Shown here piece after piece: positions 24,481 to 35,476 of a DNA stretch of 64,000 nucleotides (positions are counted from its first letter, which is position 1; each line of letters begins with the position of its first letter). The stretch covers positions 9,910,235-9,974,234 of the forward strand of contig OZ038382.1 of assembly GCA_964036045.1 (NCBI GenBank), read 5' to 3'. The position numbers and the translations under genes are program-made. The DNA comes from Eutreptiella sp. 'Long Island Sound 2002' (Eukaryota; Euglenozoa; Euglenophyceae; Eutreptiales; Eutreptiaceae). The notes beneath the pieces were generated by a model that worked only from the letters and a program-made list of their open reading frames with translations, had not been told where the DNA came from and did no database searches.

Positions 24481-24959
24481 CGCCTGCCGTGGTCCCACGT
24501 ACGGTGAGCCGTGGTGTCGTCCCTCGGGGGCCCCACGCAGGCTCTGCCGAGGGAGTCCTCCGTCTTACCTCCGCTAGAGTAAGACGAATCCCGTCGCACA
24601 CCTGAGAACGCTCCTCCCAGCAGGCCGTCTGGGTCACAACGCCGGTGTACGACAACGCTACGGTCCGATCCGCTCTCCGGTCCCGGCCACCGACTGCCCC
24701 GATCTGTCCTGGATCCACCCGAGTCAGCGTTCCAAGATCAACGTGAGCTGAGAAGGTGTGGGTCTCCCGGGGCATCACCCCCGACTTGAAAACGTCGCCG
24801 GGCTAAATAGAACGCGGCCCAGCACGACTATGCGCACTGCCGGCGGGCTGAGTACCGCCGGCGGCGCGAGTACGGTCACGTTACACGATCACGCGCACCG
24901 CCGGGGGCCTGGGTACCCCCGGGTTCTGTGGGTGCGGGACGTGTGCCAGCGCCTTGTCG

Positions 24960-25860
24960 GCGCACGGTTGTCTAGGCGTCGCCATGGTGGCGCGCTGCCC
25001 TGGAGGTTGTGCTGTGGCGACGCACTCGTGAGTTGGCGGCACCACGGTGGTGCTCCGCCATCGTTGTCGCGGCACATTGGCGCTTGGCTGTTGGGGCGGT
25101 GCGTCTGTGGTGCTCTGCCCTGGAGGTCGCGCCACGACGGCGTACGTCTACGGCGAAGGCACCACGGCGGTGTCCTGCCATTGAGCCTAGTGGCTGGGCG
25201 AGGCGGTGAGGACCGCCGAAGTCACGCGAGGCGGTGAGCACCGCCGACGACAAAGCACCCCTGCACGAGGTGTCACGGTTGGCGGAGCGCCAGGTGCAGA
25301 CCCAACAATGGTGCCTCGAATATTGGCCTGGAGGAAACACCATGGCAAGGCTGGCGCAAACGGTCCACGGGTCTGGGCGGCGCCACGGTGGCGCTCTGCA
25401 CCGGAAACCGCGCCACGACGGCGCACGTGCATGTTGGCGGCACAACGATTGTGCTCTGTCACTGAGCCGGCGCCACGACAACGCACGGGCGTTCGGTCGG
25501 TGCCGCGACGGCGCTCTGCCCCGGAGGTCGCGCCGCTACGGCGTACCCGGGCGTTGGCGGCACCACGGTGGCGCCCTGCGACTGTGCTGGGGTCACATTG
25601 GCGCACTGCTCTCCGGGTGGTGCCACGGTGTCGCACGGCCCTAGAGGAGGCGCAGCAATGGCATACCTGTACGTCAGCTGCGCCACGATGGCGCACGTGC
25701 ACGCTGGCGGCACCACGATGGCGCTTCGCCACTGGACTGGCGCCACGGCGGCGTAGGGCTGTCTGGGCAGTGCCAGAATGGCGCTCTGCCCCGAAGATCG
25801 TGCCACGGCGGCGCACGTATTCATCGACGGCACCACGGTGGTACCCTGCCAGTGAGCCGG
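24960..25860. repeat. 60-bp minisatellite array (degenerate)
   Basis: Units alternate GGCGGCACCACGGTGGCGC and CGCGCCACGACGGCGCACG-like halves with a repeat length of 60 bp, seen most clearly as 20-residue periodicity in minus-strand translation (RHRGAANARVRRSGATSGAE and variants). Units diverge but length is kept. No evidence that it is translated. Confidence 0.8.
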
Positions 25861-25942
25861 CGCGTGAAGGGGGAGCGTGGGTGAGCCTGGGCGGCTGGGG
25901 GGCCCTCGGGGGGTGGCAGGGATGGGCCCTGGGCTGACGCGG

Positions 25943-25998
25943 GCGAGTGAGCGAGTGAGTGAGTGAGCGAGTGAGTGAGTGAGTGAGTGAGTGAGTAA
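25943..25998. repeat. (GAGT)n microsatellite
   Basis: Tetranucleotide run GAGT with GAGC variants, ~56 bp. Confidence 0.95.
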
Positions 25999-26202
25999 AC
26001 ACGTGGCCATTGCCTGGCTGTGCTTGTGGGCAATCCGTCCCACAGCTACCATCCTGGGGGTTTTTATCCTGGTGCCAGGCCACCAGATATCGAGCAGGTG
26101 CACTGTGTGTGGCAGTGGTGCATCTGCCCCTCACAGGCTGCACCTCTGGCCCAGGGAGGAGTCCTGGACGGGTGGCGGGCGGGGTGGGCCCGGCCTAACG
26201 AG

Positions 26203-26502
26203 TGGTGTGGTGTGGTGTGGTGTGGTGTGGTGTGGTGTGGTGTGGTGTGGTGTGGTGTGGTGTGGTGTGGTGTGGTGTGGTGTGGTGTGGTGTGGTGTGG
26301 TGTGGTGTGGTGTGGTGTGGTGTGGTGTGGTGTGGTGTGGTGTGGTGTGGTGTGGTGTGGTGTGGTGTGGTGTGGTGTGGTGTGGTGTGGTGTGGTGTGG
26401 TGTGGTGTGGTGTGGTGTGGTGTGGTGTGGTGTGGTGTGGTGTGGTGTGGTGTGGTGTGGTGTGGTGTGGTGTGGTGTGGTGTGGTGTGGTGTGGTGTGG
26501 TG
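26203..26502. repeat. (TGTGG)n satellite, 300 bp, perfect
   Basis: About 60 uninterrupted TGTGG units. It creates long spurious open frames on both strands. A short version (about 7 units) followed by a GGA run is at 24,421-24,480. Confidence 0.98.
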
Positions 26503-27196
26503 CAGGGTTGCGGTGCCTATCGGCGCGCATTGAGATGCCCCCCCAACAACAACAAAGGCATCTCGCGAATATTGAAAGCCCAACTCAGCATGGACTCTCC
26601 TGAAACAGCTGCATCAGGTTGGCCCAGCTGGAGTATTGTTGGGTCATTCGTTGGACAGGGGAGATGGTGCGCGCTGCCGAAGAAGACGGTGCGCGTCCAG
26701 AAGATCAGATCCCACCCGCGCCGCATCGCTAGGGGTGTAGACAGTGGCTGCAGTCGCAGTGCTGGCTTGGGCTGTGGATATGGCTGTAGCCATTCACCAT
26801 CTCTGGGCAAAACATCTACATTCTTCTTTACAGATGGCACACACGTCTGTGTGGTGCTGAGGGGACACGTTCACGTGATGGGCCAGAGTGGAGTGGCATT
26901 CTGGGCTGAGGCATGTCAACCGTCCCACACCTGGCGAGCGCGGGTGCACGCGACATTCGTTTGTTTTGTGTGCAGTTGTGTGCTGTTGCGGGGGACATCA
27001 CCGCATTGGTGCGCGTCACCCATGGATGGCACAGCGCTGCGAGACTGGCGCGTTTCGTGGTTGGATGGTGTGCCACTTCAACTGGACGGCGAGGCGGCGT
27101 TCCGCAGACCGTGGGCGGGGGGGCACACCGGGCGTCGAAGCCCCCTCCTCATGCCGGCAGGGTCGGCATCGGAGCCGGCCCCGGCAGGACCGCAGC
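26503..27196. other. 3' flank of the P5 ATPase gene
   Basis: Between the TGTGG array and the gene's stop. No second gene or clear poly(A) signal seen. Confidence 0.5.
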
Positions 27197-27601
27197 CTAC
27201 GGATCCAGCGGGAGATGTCGCGCCGGGAACTTCTCCTTCAGCTTCGGCTCCACAGCCATTGTGATGATGAACTTCTCGACCGCCACGACCACAACCATGT
27301 GAATGAAGCAGACCATGATGAAGAGGAGCCGGAACTCCAGAGGGATCACCTCGTGGGGCCGGTTCTTGCACTCGTCGAGGCACTCCCGCGGGTTCTGGGG
27401 GTCCGGAAACTGTCCGCAGGGCAGCAGCGTGACGGCGCTGGTGGCGAGCTCGAACTGCGTGGAGCCCCACCACGTGTTGGGCAGGAAGAGGACGCAGACC
27501 CCGGCCACCACCAGCCCCCACACGACCACCAGCACCGGGTTGTAGATGGGCGCCTGGCGGTAGGCCCCGCCCAGACTGAAGGACAGCCCCGCGGACAAGA
27601 C
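27197..27601 (-). CDS. P5 ATPase exon 12: last exon, M9-M10 and stop
   Basis: 134 codons plus a TAG stop at 27,197-27,199, acceptor CTCCTCCAG|GTC. It begins VLSAGLSFSLGGAYRQAP, the usual P5 'G-x-P-(F/Y)-R-x-x' loop, followed by two hydrophobic helices separated by a cysteine-containing luminal loop, and ends in the basic tail KLKEKFPARHLPLDP. The gene's 3' flank runs into low-complexity DNA, so I could not place a poly(A) signal. Confidence 0.88.
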   Translation of the reverse strand, partial: VLSAGLSFSLGGAYRQAPIYNPVLVVVWGLVVAGVCVLFLPNTWWGSTQFELATSAVTLLPCGQFPDPQNPRECLDECKNRPHEVIPLEFRLLFIMVCFIHMVVVVAVEKFIITMAVEPKLKEKFPARHLPLDP

Positions 27602-27702
27602 CTGGAGGAGGCACGCGAAATGCAGAGACTAACAAACAGGGGAAAGGGACCGTCATGGACAGGCACCAACAGTCCCATGGAAAAATTTGCTGTGCTGCCG
27701 CA

Positions 27703-27818
27703 GAATGCCGCAGCATGCTGCGGCATTCTGCGGCATGCTGCGGCAATGTGCGGCAATGTGCGGCATGCTGCGGCATGCTGCGGCATTCTGCGGCATGCTG
27801 CGGCATGCTGCGGCATGC
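27703..27818. repeat. GCGGCATGCT decamer array (left end of copy 1)
   Basis: About eleven degenerate units of GCGGCATGCT / GCGGCATTCT; each GCATGC core is palindromic. Confidence 0.9.
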
Positions 27819-28212
27819 TTCAAGCCGTTGGTGGGGGTAACCTAATTTTCCAAAAAGCTTCAAAGGTGGCAAACCGCCACATCAAACACAAACCCTGGGT
27901 GTCTGTACAACATAGGTACTGCCCAATGCCTTCTCCAATTGCCCACTGCAAACAGTACTCCTGGTTGTCTCCTTGTTCCTCTTGGGTTGTGTTGTCCCCT
28001 CGGCAGTGGGTTCAACAGTAGACATCAGAAGACAAAGTGAAGATAAAAAGGGCCTGTCAAAGCACAACAGCACAAGAAAGAGGGGGGGGGGGATAGGTCA
28101 GCCTGGACCTTTGCTGACAGACCTGCTGAGGAAAGGGCCAGAATGAGCAGCAGTTCTGATTTTGTCGAGTTCTGGCAGTCAATCGTTGCTCTGCCTGTAG
28201 GACATCGTGTTG

Positions 28213-28280
28213 ACAGCTCTGGGAATTGAATCAGGGACCTGTATACCACAGCCACTGCATCTATCCACTAGAGTACCATC
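28213..28280 (-). repeat. tRNA-derived SINE-like head
   Basis: On the minus strand, TCTAGTGGATAGATGC (A box-like) and TGATTCAATTCCCAG (B box-like). Stems are imperfect, so not a functional tRNA. Lies within the AGGCACCAAC element copy 1. Confidence 0.5.
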
Positions 28281-29495
28281 ATTCTCTACTGCACAGGTGC
28301 TTAAAGATGGTATCAATATTTTGGTCTGAGCCGAATTTTCAGTGTGCTGCAGCATGCTGCGGCATGCTTCAAAACCCCCACCAACAGGCTCCAAAATCAG
28401 GTGCTGCGGCATGCTGCGGCATTCTGCGGCATTCTGCGGCATGCTTCAACCGTTGGTGCCTCATGGAGATGGATGAGACTTCAAGGGTCCACAGGGCACG
28501 AGTCCTTCGAGCCGGCCTATCCCGGCGCGCACACCGCATCACCCTGATTCCTGCCCTCATACCAGGGATACGAAGGATGAGTGGATGGCATAGGCTTGCG
28601 GGGGGCGGCTCCCTGGGACGCAGGCGCTGAGGGGTTGGAGGGGGGGGGGGGTTTCGCACAAGGCCTCGGTATCTGGGGGGGGGGGGGGGGGCATAGATCG
28701 GCTGTTTGACTTCAAAGAGGAAAGAGGTGAGAGCAACCTACAAGGAGGACTTTGCCTCCAAAATTGAGAACCTGGATCCTCGATTGAAGAAACTCCTCCT
28801 GAACTAAAATTTAAATCTTTTTTAAACATTTCTACTTCCATGCACCAAGTTTTATTTACAAACATCTCCTTTTGCTTTAGCACTTTTGCTATACTAATTG
28901 CTTACCAACTACTAAAATTTATGTTTTTTAAAACTTCCATGCACCAAAATTTATGTACGTACCAGGAGGCTTTCGGTGCTCTAACCCCCACCTTTGTCAT
29001 GCAAAAATTGGTCCAGATGGGCCTGAAACTAAAAGCAGAGTTTGAGGGGTACCACAAAGGGCGCAAAGCCGGGGAAGGGGGGGGGGGATCTATGAAACGT
29101 GGAGTAGGTCTCCCAGTTGGTACCCCTGGTTTTACTCATTCGGCTGTGGGTTGTGGAGGGCCTGCCGCGTGGGGAAGAGGGGCGGGGAGGTTGGGTGAAA
29201 GTGGCGTGCCTCTTCCCCTGCTCGCAAACTGCAGCATTTTGCCCTCATGGCGCCCACTTCCGCTGACAGGCTTCCCGGGCGGCCGCCGGTGGGGCAAAGC
29301 GCGTGACGCACACCCCTTTTCAGGCACTGACCTCTGTATTGCCTGCCAATCACATGATGCCCGAGGAATGGGCCAGAGCGCTCCGTCGGCGGGGCACTCC
29401 ATGGCACCGGTAGCTCCATCCAGCCCATGCTTGGACGTTTAAACGGACGCACACGGACGCCCCCGCAGCGCAAAAACGCACGCAAACGGACGCCA

Positions 29496-29690
29496 CCAGA
29501 CATGCCACTAGCGTCTGGCAAGGGAAACGGGTTCTCAGTAGCGATCGGCCCCGTATCAAACGCCACTCAGTAATACCGCCCCCTGCACCACCAGAACTCA
29601 GTAGGAATGCGCTACGTCCAGCGTGTGGCTCAGTAGGATCCTGCTCCATCTGATCATGACTGAGCTGGCAGACGCTAGTGGCAAGTCTGG
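29496..29690. repeat. 26-bp inverted repeat around four phased CTCAGTA motifs
   Basis: Arms 29,496-29,522 (CCAGACATGCCACTAGCG...) and 29,665-29,690 (inverted) match at nearly every position. Between them CTCAGTA occurs at 29,534, 29,566, 29,597 and 29,629, i.e. every 31-32 bp. AAACGGACGC repeats flank the structure on both sides (29,440-29,490 and 29,790-29,835). Intron 11. Confidence 0.85.
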
Positions 29691-30507
29691 ACGCAACTTA
29701 CAAGTATTGCGGTGTGCCCTCACATCTTCTCATAGCAGGGGGGCCTTGGGAACCTCCAGCTCCCAGCAACAGAAAGCAGAAAAGACAGACGCGAACGGAC
29801 GACCCCTGCAAACGAAAACGGACGCAAACGGACGCATAGCCGCCTAACACCGGACGCTAGGGCCACGTATGATCCAGCCCTACTGTTCCCCTTGGACCGG
29901 ACTGACACTCACCATCCGTTGACAGAGGGCCAGCAACGGTGTGTCACAACCACCGCCGCGGCCATCCAGTTCGATGCGGACCTCTGCGGCGCGGCGTGCA
30001 GCGACCGAAAAGCTGTCGGCCGACGTGCGTAACCGACGGCGGGTGACGCTTCATCGACGACAGTTGGCCGGCACCGCCAACCGCCGGCCAGAGCTGCCGG
30101 TCAGGGGGGGGGGGGGGGGGCGAAGCAAGCGTACCCTGCCTTTAGAAAGGCCGGAACAGGGCTGCACTTCCAAAGCCCCTGATATCCGGCGGGGGTCCCC
30201 CGTGACCCACGAGGGGGGGCGGAGGGGGGGATTTGGTGGGCCGTAAATTTGGTGTGGGAAATTTGGCGTTTCAATTTGGCCACCAAATTTCCGACGCCCA
30301 AGCCCGGGGCTTCCTGCTCTGTCCTCCCATCCCCTTGTGCTTTGCATGCCCCGTGTCTCATTCCTTGTTCCTTGCTTCTGCAAAATTGCCCACCGCCAAA
30401 TTGACTTGGCACCAAATCCCCCCCCCCCCTTGTCCACGAATCCTTGGATCACAGACCCCCCCCCTTCCCCCCCTTTCTAAAACAAGCCTGCCCCCTCCCC
30501 ACCCCCC

Positions 30508-30740
30508 GTGTGACATTCCGTCGGGTTGTTGTTTCTTTACGGGGCCCTGGACAGTCACCCGTTCGTCCCTTCGCATGTTGCGACGGGTCAATGCTTTCTG
30601 ACGGCCGCCGCGGCCGGTGTTCCTGCTGGTGTCGTTTCCGCGTCAGCGGGGCCCAGTAGTTGGCGCACGGGGGTTGTGCTGATTGTCGCCCTCCCCCAAC
30701 GGATACTGATATCCGGCTGGGGCCCCCCGTGGCCAAGGAG
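30508..30740. repeat. Dispersed repeat B, copy 1
   Basis: GTGTGACATTCCGTC followed by GGACAGTCACCCGTTC, CGCATGTTGCG and CCAGTAGTTGGCG; shared with 36,829, 42,232 and 48,350. Located in intron 11 of the P5 ATPase gene. Read on the minus strand it keeps an open frame (ANYWAPLTRKRH, HAKGRTGDC). Confidence 0.85.
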
Positions 30741-30801
30741 CATCCAATCCGCCGCAGACGCCCCCCCCCCCGCCCCCGGGCGGGGGCACGAGGGCATGCA
30801 C

Positions 30802-30960
30802 CTGCATCGAAATGAGAATGAAGAAGCACGTGGCCTCGTAGTTGCGCGTGAACAGCCACCAGGCGAACGCCGGGATGTTGGAGGCGTCGAACGGGATGAA
30901 CCAGGGCGAAGTGCGGAGCCACAGCATCACCAGCGACGTCGTCAGGGCGGCAAATCCGAT
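30802..30960 (-). CDS. P5 ATPase exon 11: M7-M8 membrane region
   Basis: 53 codons, phase 0 (GCGCAG|ATC, ATGCAG|GTGCAT). IGFAALTTSLVMLWLRTSPW and the N-Y-E-A-T-(C)-F-F-I-L helix correspond to the P5 luminal 'Q-x-W-(Y/F)-x-P-F' loop and the 'E-x-T-x-x-F' helix. Confidence 0.86.
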
Positions 30961-31177
30961 CTGCGCAGCGGCGGTGTGGGGGGGGGGGAGGGGGGGGCGG
31001 AGGGGGTCGGCCTCGGCCACTCGGCGGCCAGGCGGCTGGCAGATGGGAATGGGGGGGGGGGGGGGCTGCTGCACTTTCCGATAATTCCTGGAAAAGGGTC
31101 CCGGATTTTCAATTTCCGGGACTGGGGGTTGGGGGGGGGGCGCAAGAATGTATGAGAAGAGAAGGGGACGGGGGGGG

Positions 31178-31330
31178 GAGTCTTGGATCCAAAAGTTTTC
31201 TGTGCCAAAAATGGCTGAACCAGATTTTCCCAATGGTAAACTTTGCTTTTTCCCACGATGGTCACTTTGGTCTGGGGGAGCGGGGGGGCTCCTCCTACGG
31301 CTATCAAACGTTCCAATACGTCCGTGGGCA
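31178..31330. repeat. Dispersed repeat A, copy 3
   Basis: CAAAAATGGCTGAACC, TTTTCCCAATGGTAAA, GTCACTTTGGTCTGGG, CTCCTCCTACGG; in intron 11. Confidence 0.75.
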
Positions 31331-31924
31331 GGCCTCCCCTCTTGCCAGCACAGCCAAGGGCCTGACGCCCTGGCATCAGCACAAAAACCCTCCGGATGGC
31401 AGCCAGCCCGGATGACAGCCCGCCGGCACTGCCTTCACGGTTCTCCTGTCAGCTGCACGTTGCCCGTTCGCCGTGCCTCATCCCCTTCGTCCTCCCCGTC
31501 CCATTCTCGCACCGCTCTTGTCCGGTGGCTCCGAGGCCAATATCCAGGGCCCGCAGCCGGGGCTGCACATGGTACAGCATCCACCCACACCATCCAGATG
31601 CCCAGTGCAGGGGCCAACCCATCCGCTCGTCAGGTTCGCCTCTTTCATCGACCGGGAGCGGGGGAGGGGGCCATTGGCGCGCGGCGACCTCAAATGGAAA
31701 TGGCTCGTCTCGGTTCATGCCCTTGGGCCCCCATCCATCACCATCGTAGAGCGGTACACGGCCGTTGTGCAACGGCCGCCGGCTTACTCCTGGCACCATT
31801 CCGCTTCTTTGCTGGGCTTTGTGCAGAGTGCAGGGTCATTTGGGTGACCGAAATGGCCTCTTTTGGTCCAAAACAACAAAACAAGGTCACAGGCAGACTC
31901 AAAGATACACAAGGGTTTTGTTTT

Positions 31925-32100
31925 GCCATCTTGGGACCCAAAAGTTTGTGTACCAAAAATGGCCCAACCAGAGTGTTCCAATGGTAAATTCGTTTTTCCC
32001 ACTATGATCTCTTTGGTCTTCGGGGGGGGGGGGGGTCCAGGCAGGGGTAGCCCCCCTCCTCCTACGGTGTACGGCCACTCTGTGGGGGGCACCCCTTTCA
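31925..32100. repeat. Dispersed repeat A, copy 4
   Basis: CCCAAAAGTTTGTGTACC, AAAATGGCCCAACC, GTTCCAATGGTAAATT, GTCCAGGCAGGGGTAG, CCTACGGTGTACGGCC; in intron 10. Confidence 0.8.
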
Positions 32101-32309
32101 AGTACAGCGTTGTGATGGTTTGGATACGGTGCCCATGGCAGTAGCCCAGTATACCCAAGATGTCAAAAATGGCCATATTTTTGGCCATTTTTCGGCTCAT
32201 GGACCGGCGCTACAGTCAACAGCATTTATCCCTCAGTATGTTTGCATCCAAAAGGTAAACACAGGGGAGAGCGTGATGGGGTGTGCTTGCGGGTCGAGCT
32301 TCGAATTGC

Positions 32310-32590
32310 CGCTCTAGAAGCATCAGACGCCGTCAGAGAAGCGTCCACCGCGGTCGGAGGAGTGCCCGCCGCCGTCGCCGGTGCGTCGGTTGCAATCACA
32401 GCAACGCCGACCGCCGTACCAAGAACGACCATCCCGGCACAAAAGAGCGCACCACTGTCCCAAGAGCGTGCGTCGCCGTCACAGAAGCGCCCATCGCCAT
32501 CACTGAGGCACCGACCCCCGTCCCAATAGCCATCATCGCCAGCACCGAGGCGTACACCGCAGTCACCGCCGTTCCACGTGGTCTCCGTGA
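32310..32590. repeat. Degenerate GCCGTC-type minisatellite
   Basis: Recurrent GCATCAGACGCCGTCAGA-like and ACAGAAGCGCCCATCGCC-like units give Ala/Val/Thr-rich periodic translations in several frames; intron 10. Confidence 0.6.
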
Positions 32591-33150
32591 CTGGGCAGGA
32601 CCCATTGCGTCATGCCGGCGTGGACAATGTGGAGATGAAGCCAAGAGGGGACCCACCGGGGGAAGCGCGGGCGGTGTACCAAGGCTCTATCACAGCCGGG
32701 CGACGCTATGCGACACTCCGGGGCAACGGACCAAATTGCTTGTTCCAAGCCTCAGGTGGGGGGTAGCAGGGGGGGGGGAGGGTTCAGGGTCCGGCCCCAC
32801 ACGTTACAGCCCCCCCCCCCCATACTCCACGGGCAATCTTTGAACGACACCGAGGGCCGAGCCTGACAGTGGGGCCTTGGCTGTCACCCTCGGAGACAAG
32901 GCCCAATAGGATTGTCACACAGAGTCAGATCACTTGCCCAAAGCTGCAGCTGCAGCTTAGCCACAAGAACAACCACGGCCGTCACCGAGTCCAGAGTCTG
33001 TAGACATCCGATGCGACACAATCCGATGACCCTCTTTGCAGAACCTTTGGCATGGGGTGCCTCTGCAAAAGCGGTCAACCCTTCCCCCCTCATCACGGTC
33101 TGGAGCCGCAACACACGCCCATCCCTGGCAATGGTCGGGGGCAGGGGCAC

Positions 33151-33363
33151 CTGCGTGGCATAGCTCGCGAGATGCACCAGGGACAACAGACTGGACGTGG
33201 GCCGGCTCGGGTGCAGCCGCCCGTCAGGCTTGGCCCAGCTGAGGGATACTGCGACCAAGAGCGACACGATGGCGTCCAGATAGACCCAGTCCAAAGCGCT
33301 CATGAGCGTCTGCAGGTAGTAGCTGATCAACTTGTTGACCGTCAGGATCAAGGCATACATGAT
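33151..33363 (-). CDS. P5 ATPase exon 10: M5-M6 membrane region
   Basis: 71 codons, phase 0 (ATCGCAG|ATC, ACGCAG|GTGCCC). It continues VKYQ into IMYALILTVNKLISYYLQ, then a Y-L-D-A-I hydrophobic helix and RLHPSRPTSSLLS, matching the P5 'Y-(I/L)-D-x-x-I/V ... L-x-x-x-R-P-T-x-S-L-(L/F)-S' block between M6 and M7. Confidence 0.9.
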
Positions 33364-33645
33364 CTGCGATGGTGCAAGTCGATTGGGCCACCCGCTTACC
33401 CTCTACACGGAATGCCATGTGCCATGTACCATGTGACATGTGACATCGTGTTGTGAAAGGGACATAACATCAGACAACGGCCACCACGCACCACACACAC
33501 ACCACACACACGTTGGAGAACCACGAAACAAGAACGGAGCAAGAAAAGTGGTTAAGAAACATGTGTAAGCCATGTCCGGAAAGGTTCTTCCAGCCCTCTG
33601 CAGGTCCGACCTGCGGGAAGCAGCAAGCGGTAAGCAACAGACAGA

Positions 33646-33646
<1 letters not shown>

Positions 33647-33679
<33 letters not shown>
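33647..33679. repeat. (CA)n microsatellite
   Basis: Perfect CA run, intron 9. Confidence 0.95.
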
Positions 33680-33680
<1 letters not shown>

Positions 33681-34539
33681 AGCAGGAAAAAAAAGTTCGT
33701 TCCGAACGTTGTATAGCGATGCAGAAATAGTGTATAAAAATAGCGTAGGAAAGGGGGCTGCTGGATCCATCTTTCAAGGAATCAGGCTGGTGGCCCCATC
33801 AACATCTCCAACCCTCCCTGGGCCCCCTCTTCTGCCCTCATCACCTCGACCGACGAGCCTTGGAAGAACGGAGCAAGAAGGGGTAGGGGAGGCAAGAGGT
33901 GCAAGAGGGCAGGGTGGATGCGGGGGGGGAGGGGGGGGGCAAGCGAGAAGGAGGGCGACCCTGCTAACCAGAGGAGGAGGAAGCGGGCGGGGGCGGGGGG
34001 GGGGGGGGGGTCATTGACAAGCGCTTCCTCGTGCGGACGTGCATGTGCAGGCTGTACGGCCACACGACCGCCACGCGGCGGGGGGCTTCCCTGTGGCTGG
34101 CGCGCCAGAAGTCACCTCGCAATAACCCCCTTCCCAGGGGGGTTCGCCCCCTTGGCTGTCGCCTGGCCGCCGGCGGCCTGCCCTGGAGTATACTTCGCCA
34201 CAGACGTTTCCTTCTCGATTTGGAATTTCATTTTTCCGTTGCGGAAACTTATTTCTGGCTTCGGGGGGGGGGGGGGTGGGTCCTTCAGACCGCCCGCCCC
34301 CTCCCCCTCCCTCCCCACTGCAGGTAAACAAATCAGGCTATTGCTTAGTGACCACGGGGGGGGCGGGTTAGTTTGGGCCTCGGCCAGGTCTCAGCCACCC
34401 ACCCACCCATCCACCCACCCACCCACCCAACCCTACCCCCCCCCCGGGGGGGGGGGGGTCTATGCCCTCCACCCGCAGTCACATACAAGCACTTGAAAAT
34501 CTGTGGAACAACAGAGCAAAACTGACCAGCAAAAGTTTG

Positions 34540-34610
34540 CCACCACTGGGGTTCGGACCCAGGACCTTGAAATTAGAGTCTAGCACCGCAACCAACTCAA
34601 CTAACAAGCA
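34540..34610 (-). repeat. tRNA-derived SINE head or tRNA pseudogene
   Basis: Minus strand: TTAGTTGAGTTGGTTG (D-arm/A box) and a perfect T-arm CTGGGTCCGAACCCCAG. The anticodon stem and acceptor stem do not pair, so I call a SINE head or pseudo-tRNA, not a working tRNA. Intron 9. Confidence 0.6.
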
Positions 34611-35088
34611 ATCCTGACAATGGTGTGCAACAAAGGGTTCAGAGCTTTGACACAGTATGAAAAAAAATGTGAAAAATGTGTGAAATATGCAGACAGGTCT
34701 CAAAGCCCTGCACAACCCAAATCCCAAAAAAAGCGCACCCGCACCCCGGGGGGGGGGGGGGGCTGCCTGGTGGCCCAAAATGCTGAAATTTGCGGCTAAC
34801 CCACCCACCCATCTCTACACCCACCCACCCCCCCCCGGGGGGGGGGGGGGTATTTCGCCCACTAAGCAATAGCCTGAAACAAATCCCTGTCCCTCTCCCG
34901 ACCCGCGGTCGGAGTTGATGGCGCGGCCGTGGGGTGCCCCGTCGCCGGGCTGCCCCGCAAGAGGCAACCCACGGGCCCCTTAACGCCCTCGTCGGACAGG
35001 GGAAGACCGGCCCAAAACCCAAGCCTCCCCCTCAAGGGTAGACCAAGCACTAAGGACATCCCGGGAGAGGGGGAAGGGCAGTGAGAAG

Positions 35089-35343
35089 CAGGGCTGTCCT
35101 TAAGGAGGGGAAAAAAAAGGAAAAAGGTTGGCAACAGAAACGAAAGTTCACGGGGACGCTCTCTGCTTCATGGTCATGGGACCTTCTCTACTTCAGGGTT
35201 GGCGCTTGGCGGTTGGCAGTCGGTGGCGGCTGGCGGTTGGCGGTTGGTGGCGGTTGGCGGTTGTCGATGGCTGGCGGTTGGCGGTTGGTGGTCCCTGGGG
35301 GCTGTCCTTAAAAAAAAAATCTGGGTTTTTAAGGACAGCCCTG
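35089..35343. mobile_element. hAT-like MITE 2 (255 bp) with internal minisatellite
   Basis: The termini CAGGGCTGTCCTTAAG and inverted TTAAGGACAGCCCTG are near-perfect inverted repeats; the 8-bp target duplication GTGAGAAG (35,081-35,088 and 35,344-35,351) is perfect. The interior is a shorter TGGCGGTTGG minisatellite (about 35,200-35,290). Next to the right end another inward copy of GGCTGTCCTTAA allows a hairpin with the terminus. It lies in intron 9, about 130 bp from exon 9. Confidence 0.9.
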
Positions 35344-35476
35344 GTGAGAAGAGGGAGAAGGAAAAGGAGGGGAAGAGAGAAAAGGAAAAGGGCTGGAACA
35401 ACGGGACTGGAACGAGGACAGGGACCGGGACAGAGAAGGAAATGGTGACAGGGGATGGGCAAGGGTGGGCGGAGAC

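Larger units (their letters stand above)
27661..28460. mobile_element. AGGCACCAAC element, copy 1 (non-autonomous, CATGC arrays)
   Basis: Begins AGGCACCAACAG and ends CCGTTGGTGCC, inverted to each other. Flanked by TCATGGAC / TCATGGAG (7 of 8 identical). Each end holds an array of the decamer GCGGCATGCT, with a second inward GTTGGTGGGGG / CCCCCACCAAC inverted pair beside the array. The middle contains a tRNA-like segment. No coding sequence. It lies in the last intron of the P5 ATPase gene, 60 bp from the exon 12 acceptor. Confidence 0.72.

Noticed and set aside
23726-24778. 350-codon minus-strand frame
   Set aside because: GC-rich stretch that is open in several overlapping frames; no recognisable motif.
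25187-26143. 318-codon minus-strand frame, Arg/Ala/His-rich
   Set aside because: Translation of the 60-bp minisatellite; no domain and no splice context.
26020-27264. 414-codon plus-strand frame with (VWCGV)n
   Set aside because: Translation of the TGTGG satellite; the minus strand gives equally long (TPHHT)n.
27703-27818. CRISPR-like array
   Set aside because: Decamer units are contiguous without unique spacers, in a eukaryotic intron.
29534-29635. CRISPR or telomere array from CTCAGTA units
   Set aside because: Only seven bases repeat, with unrelated spacers of 24-25 bp; too short for CRISPR repeats and not telomeric.
34540-34610. Functional tRNA gene
   Set aside because: T-arm is perfect but anticodon and acceptor stems do not pair.
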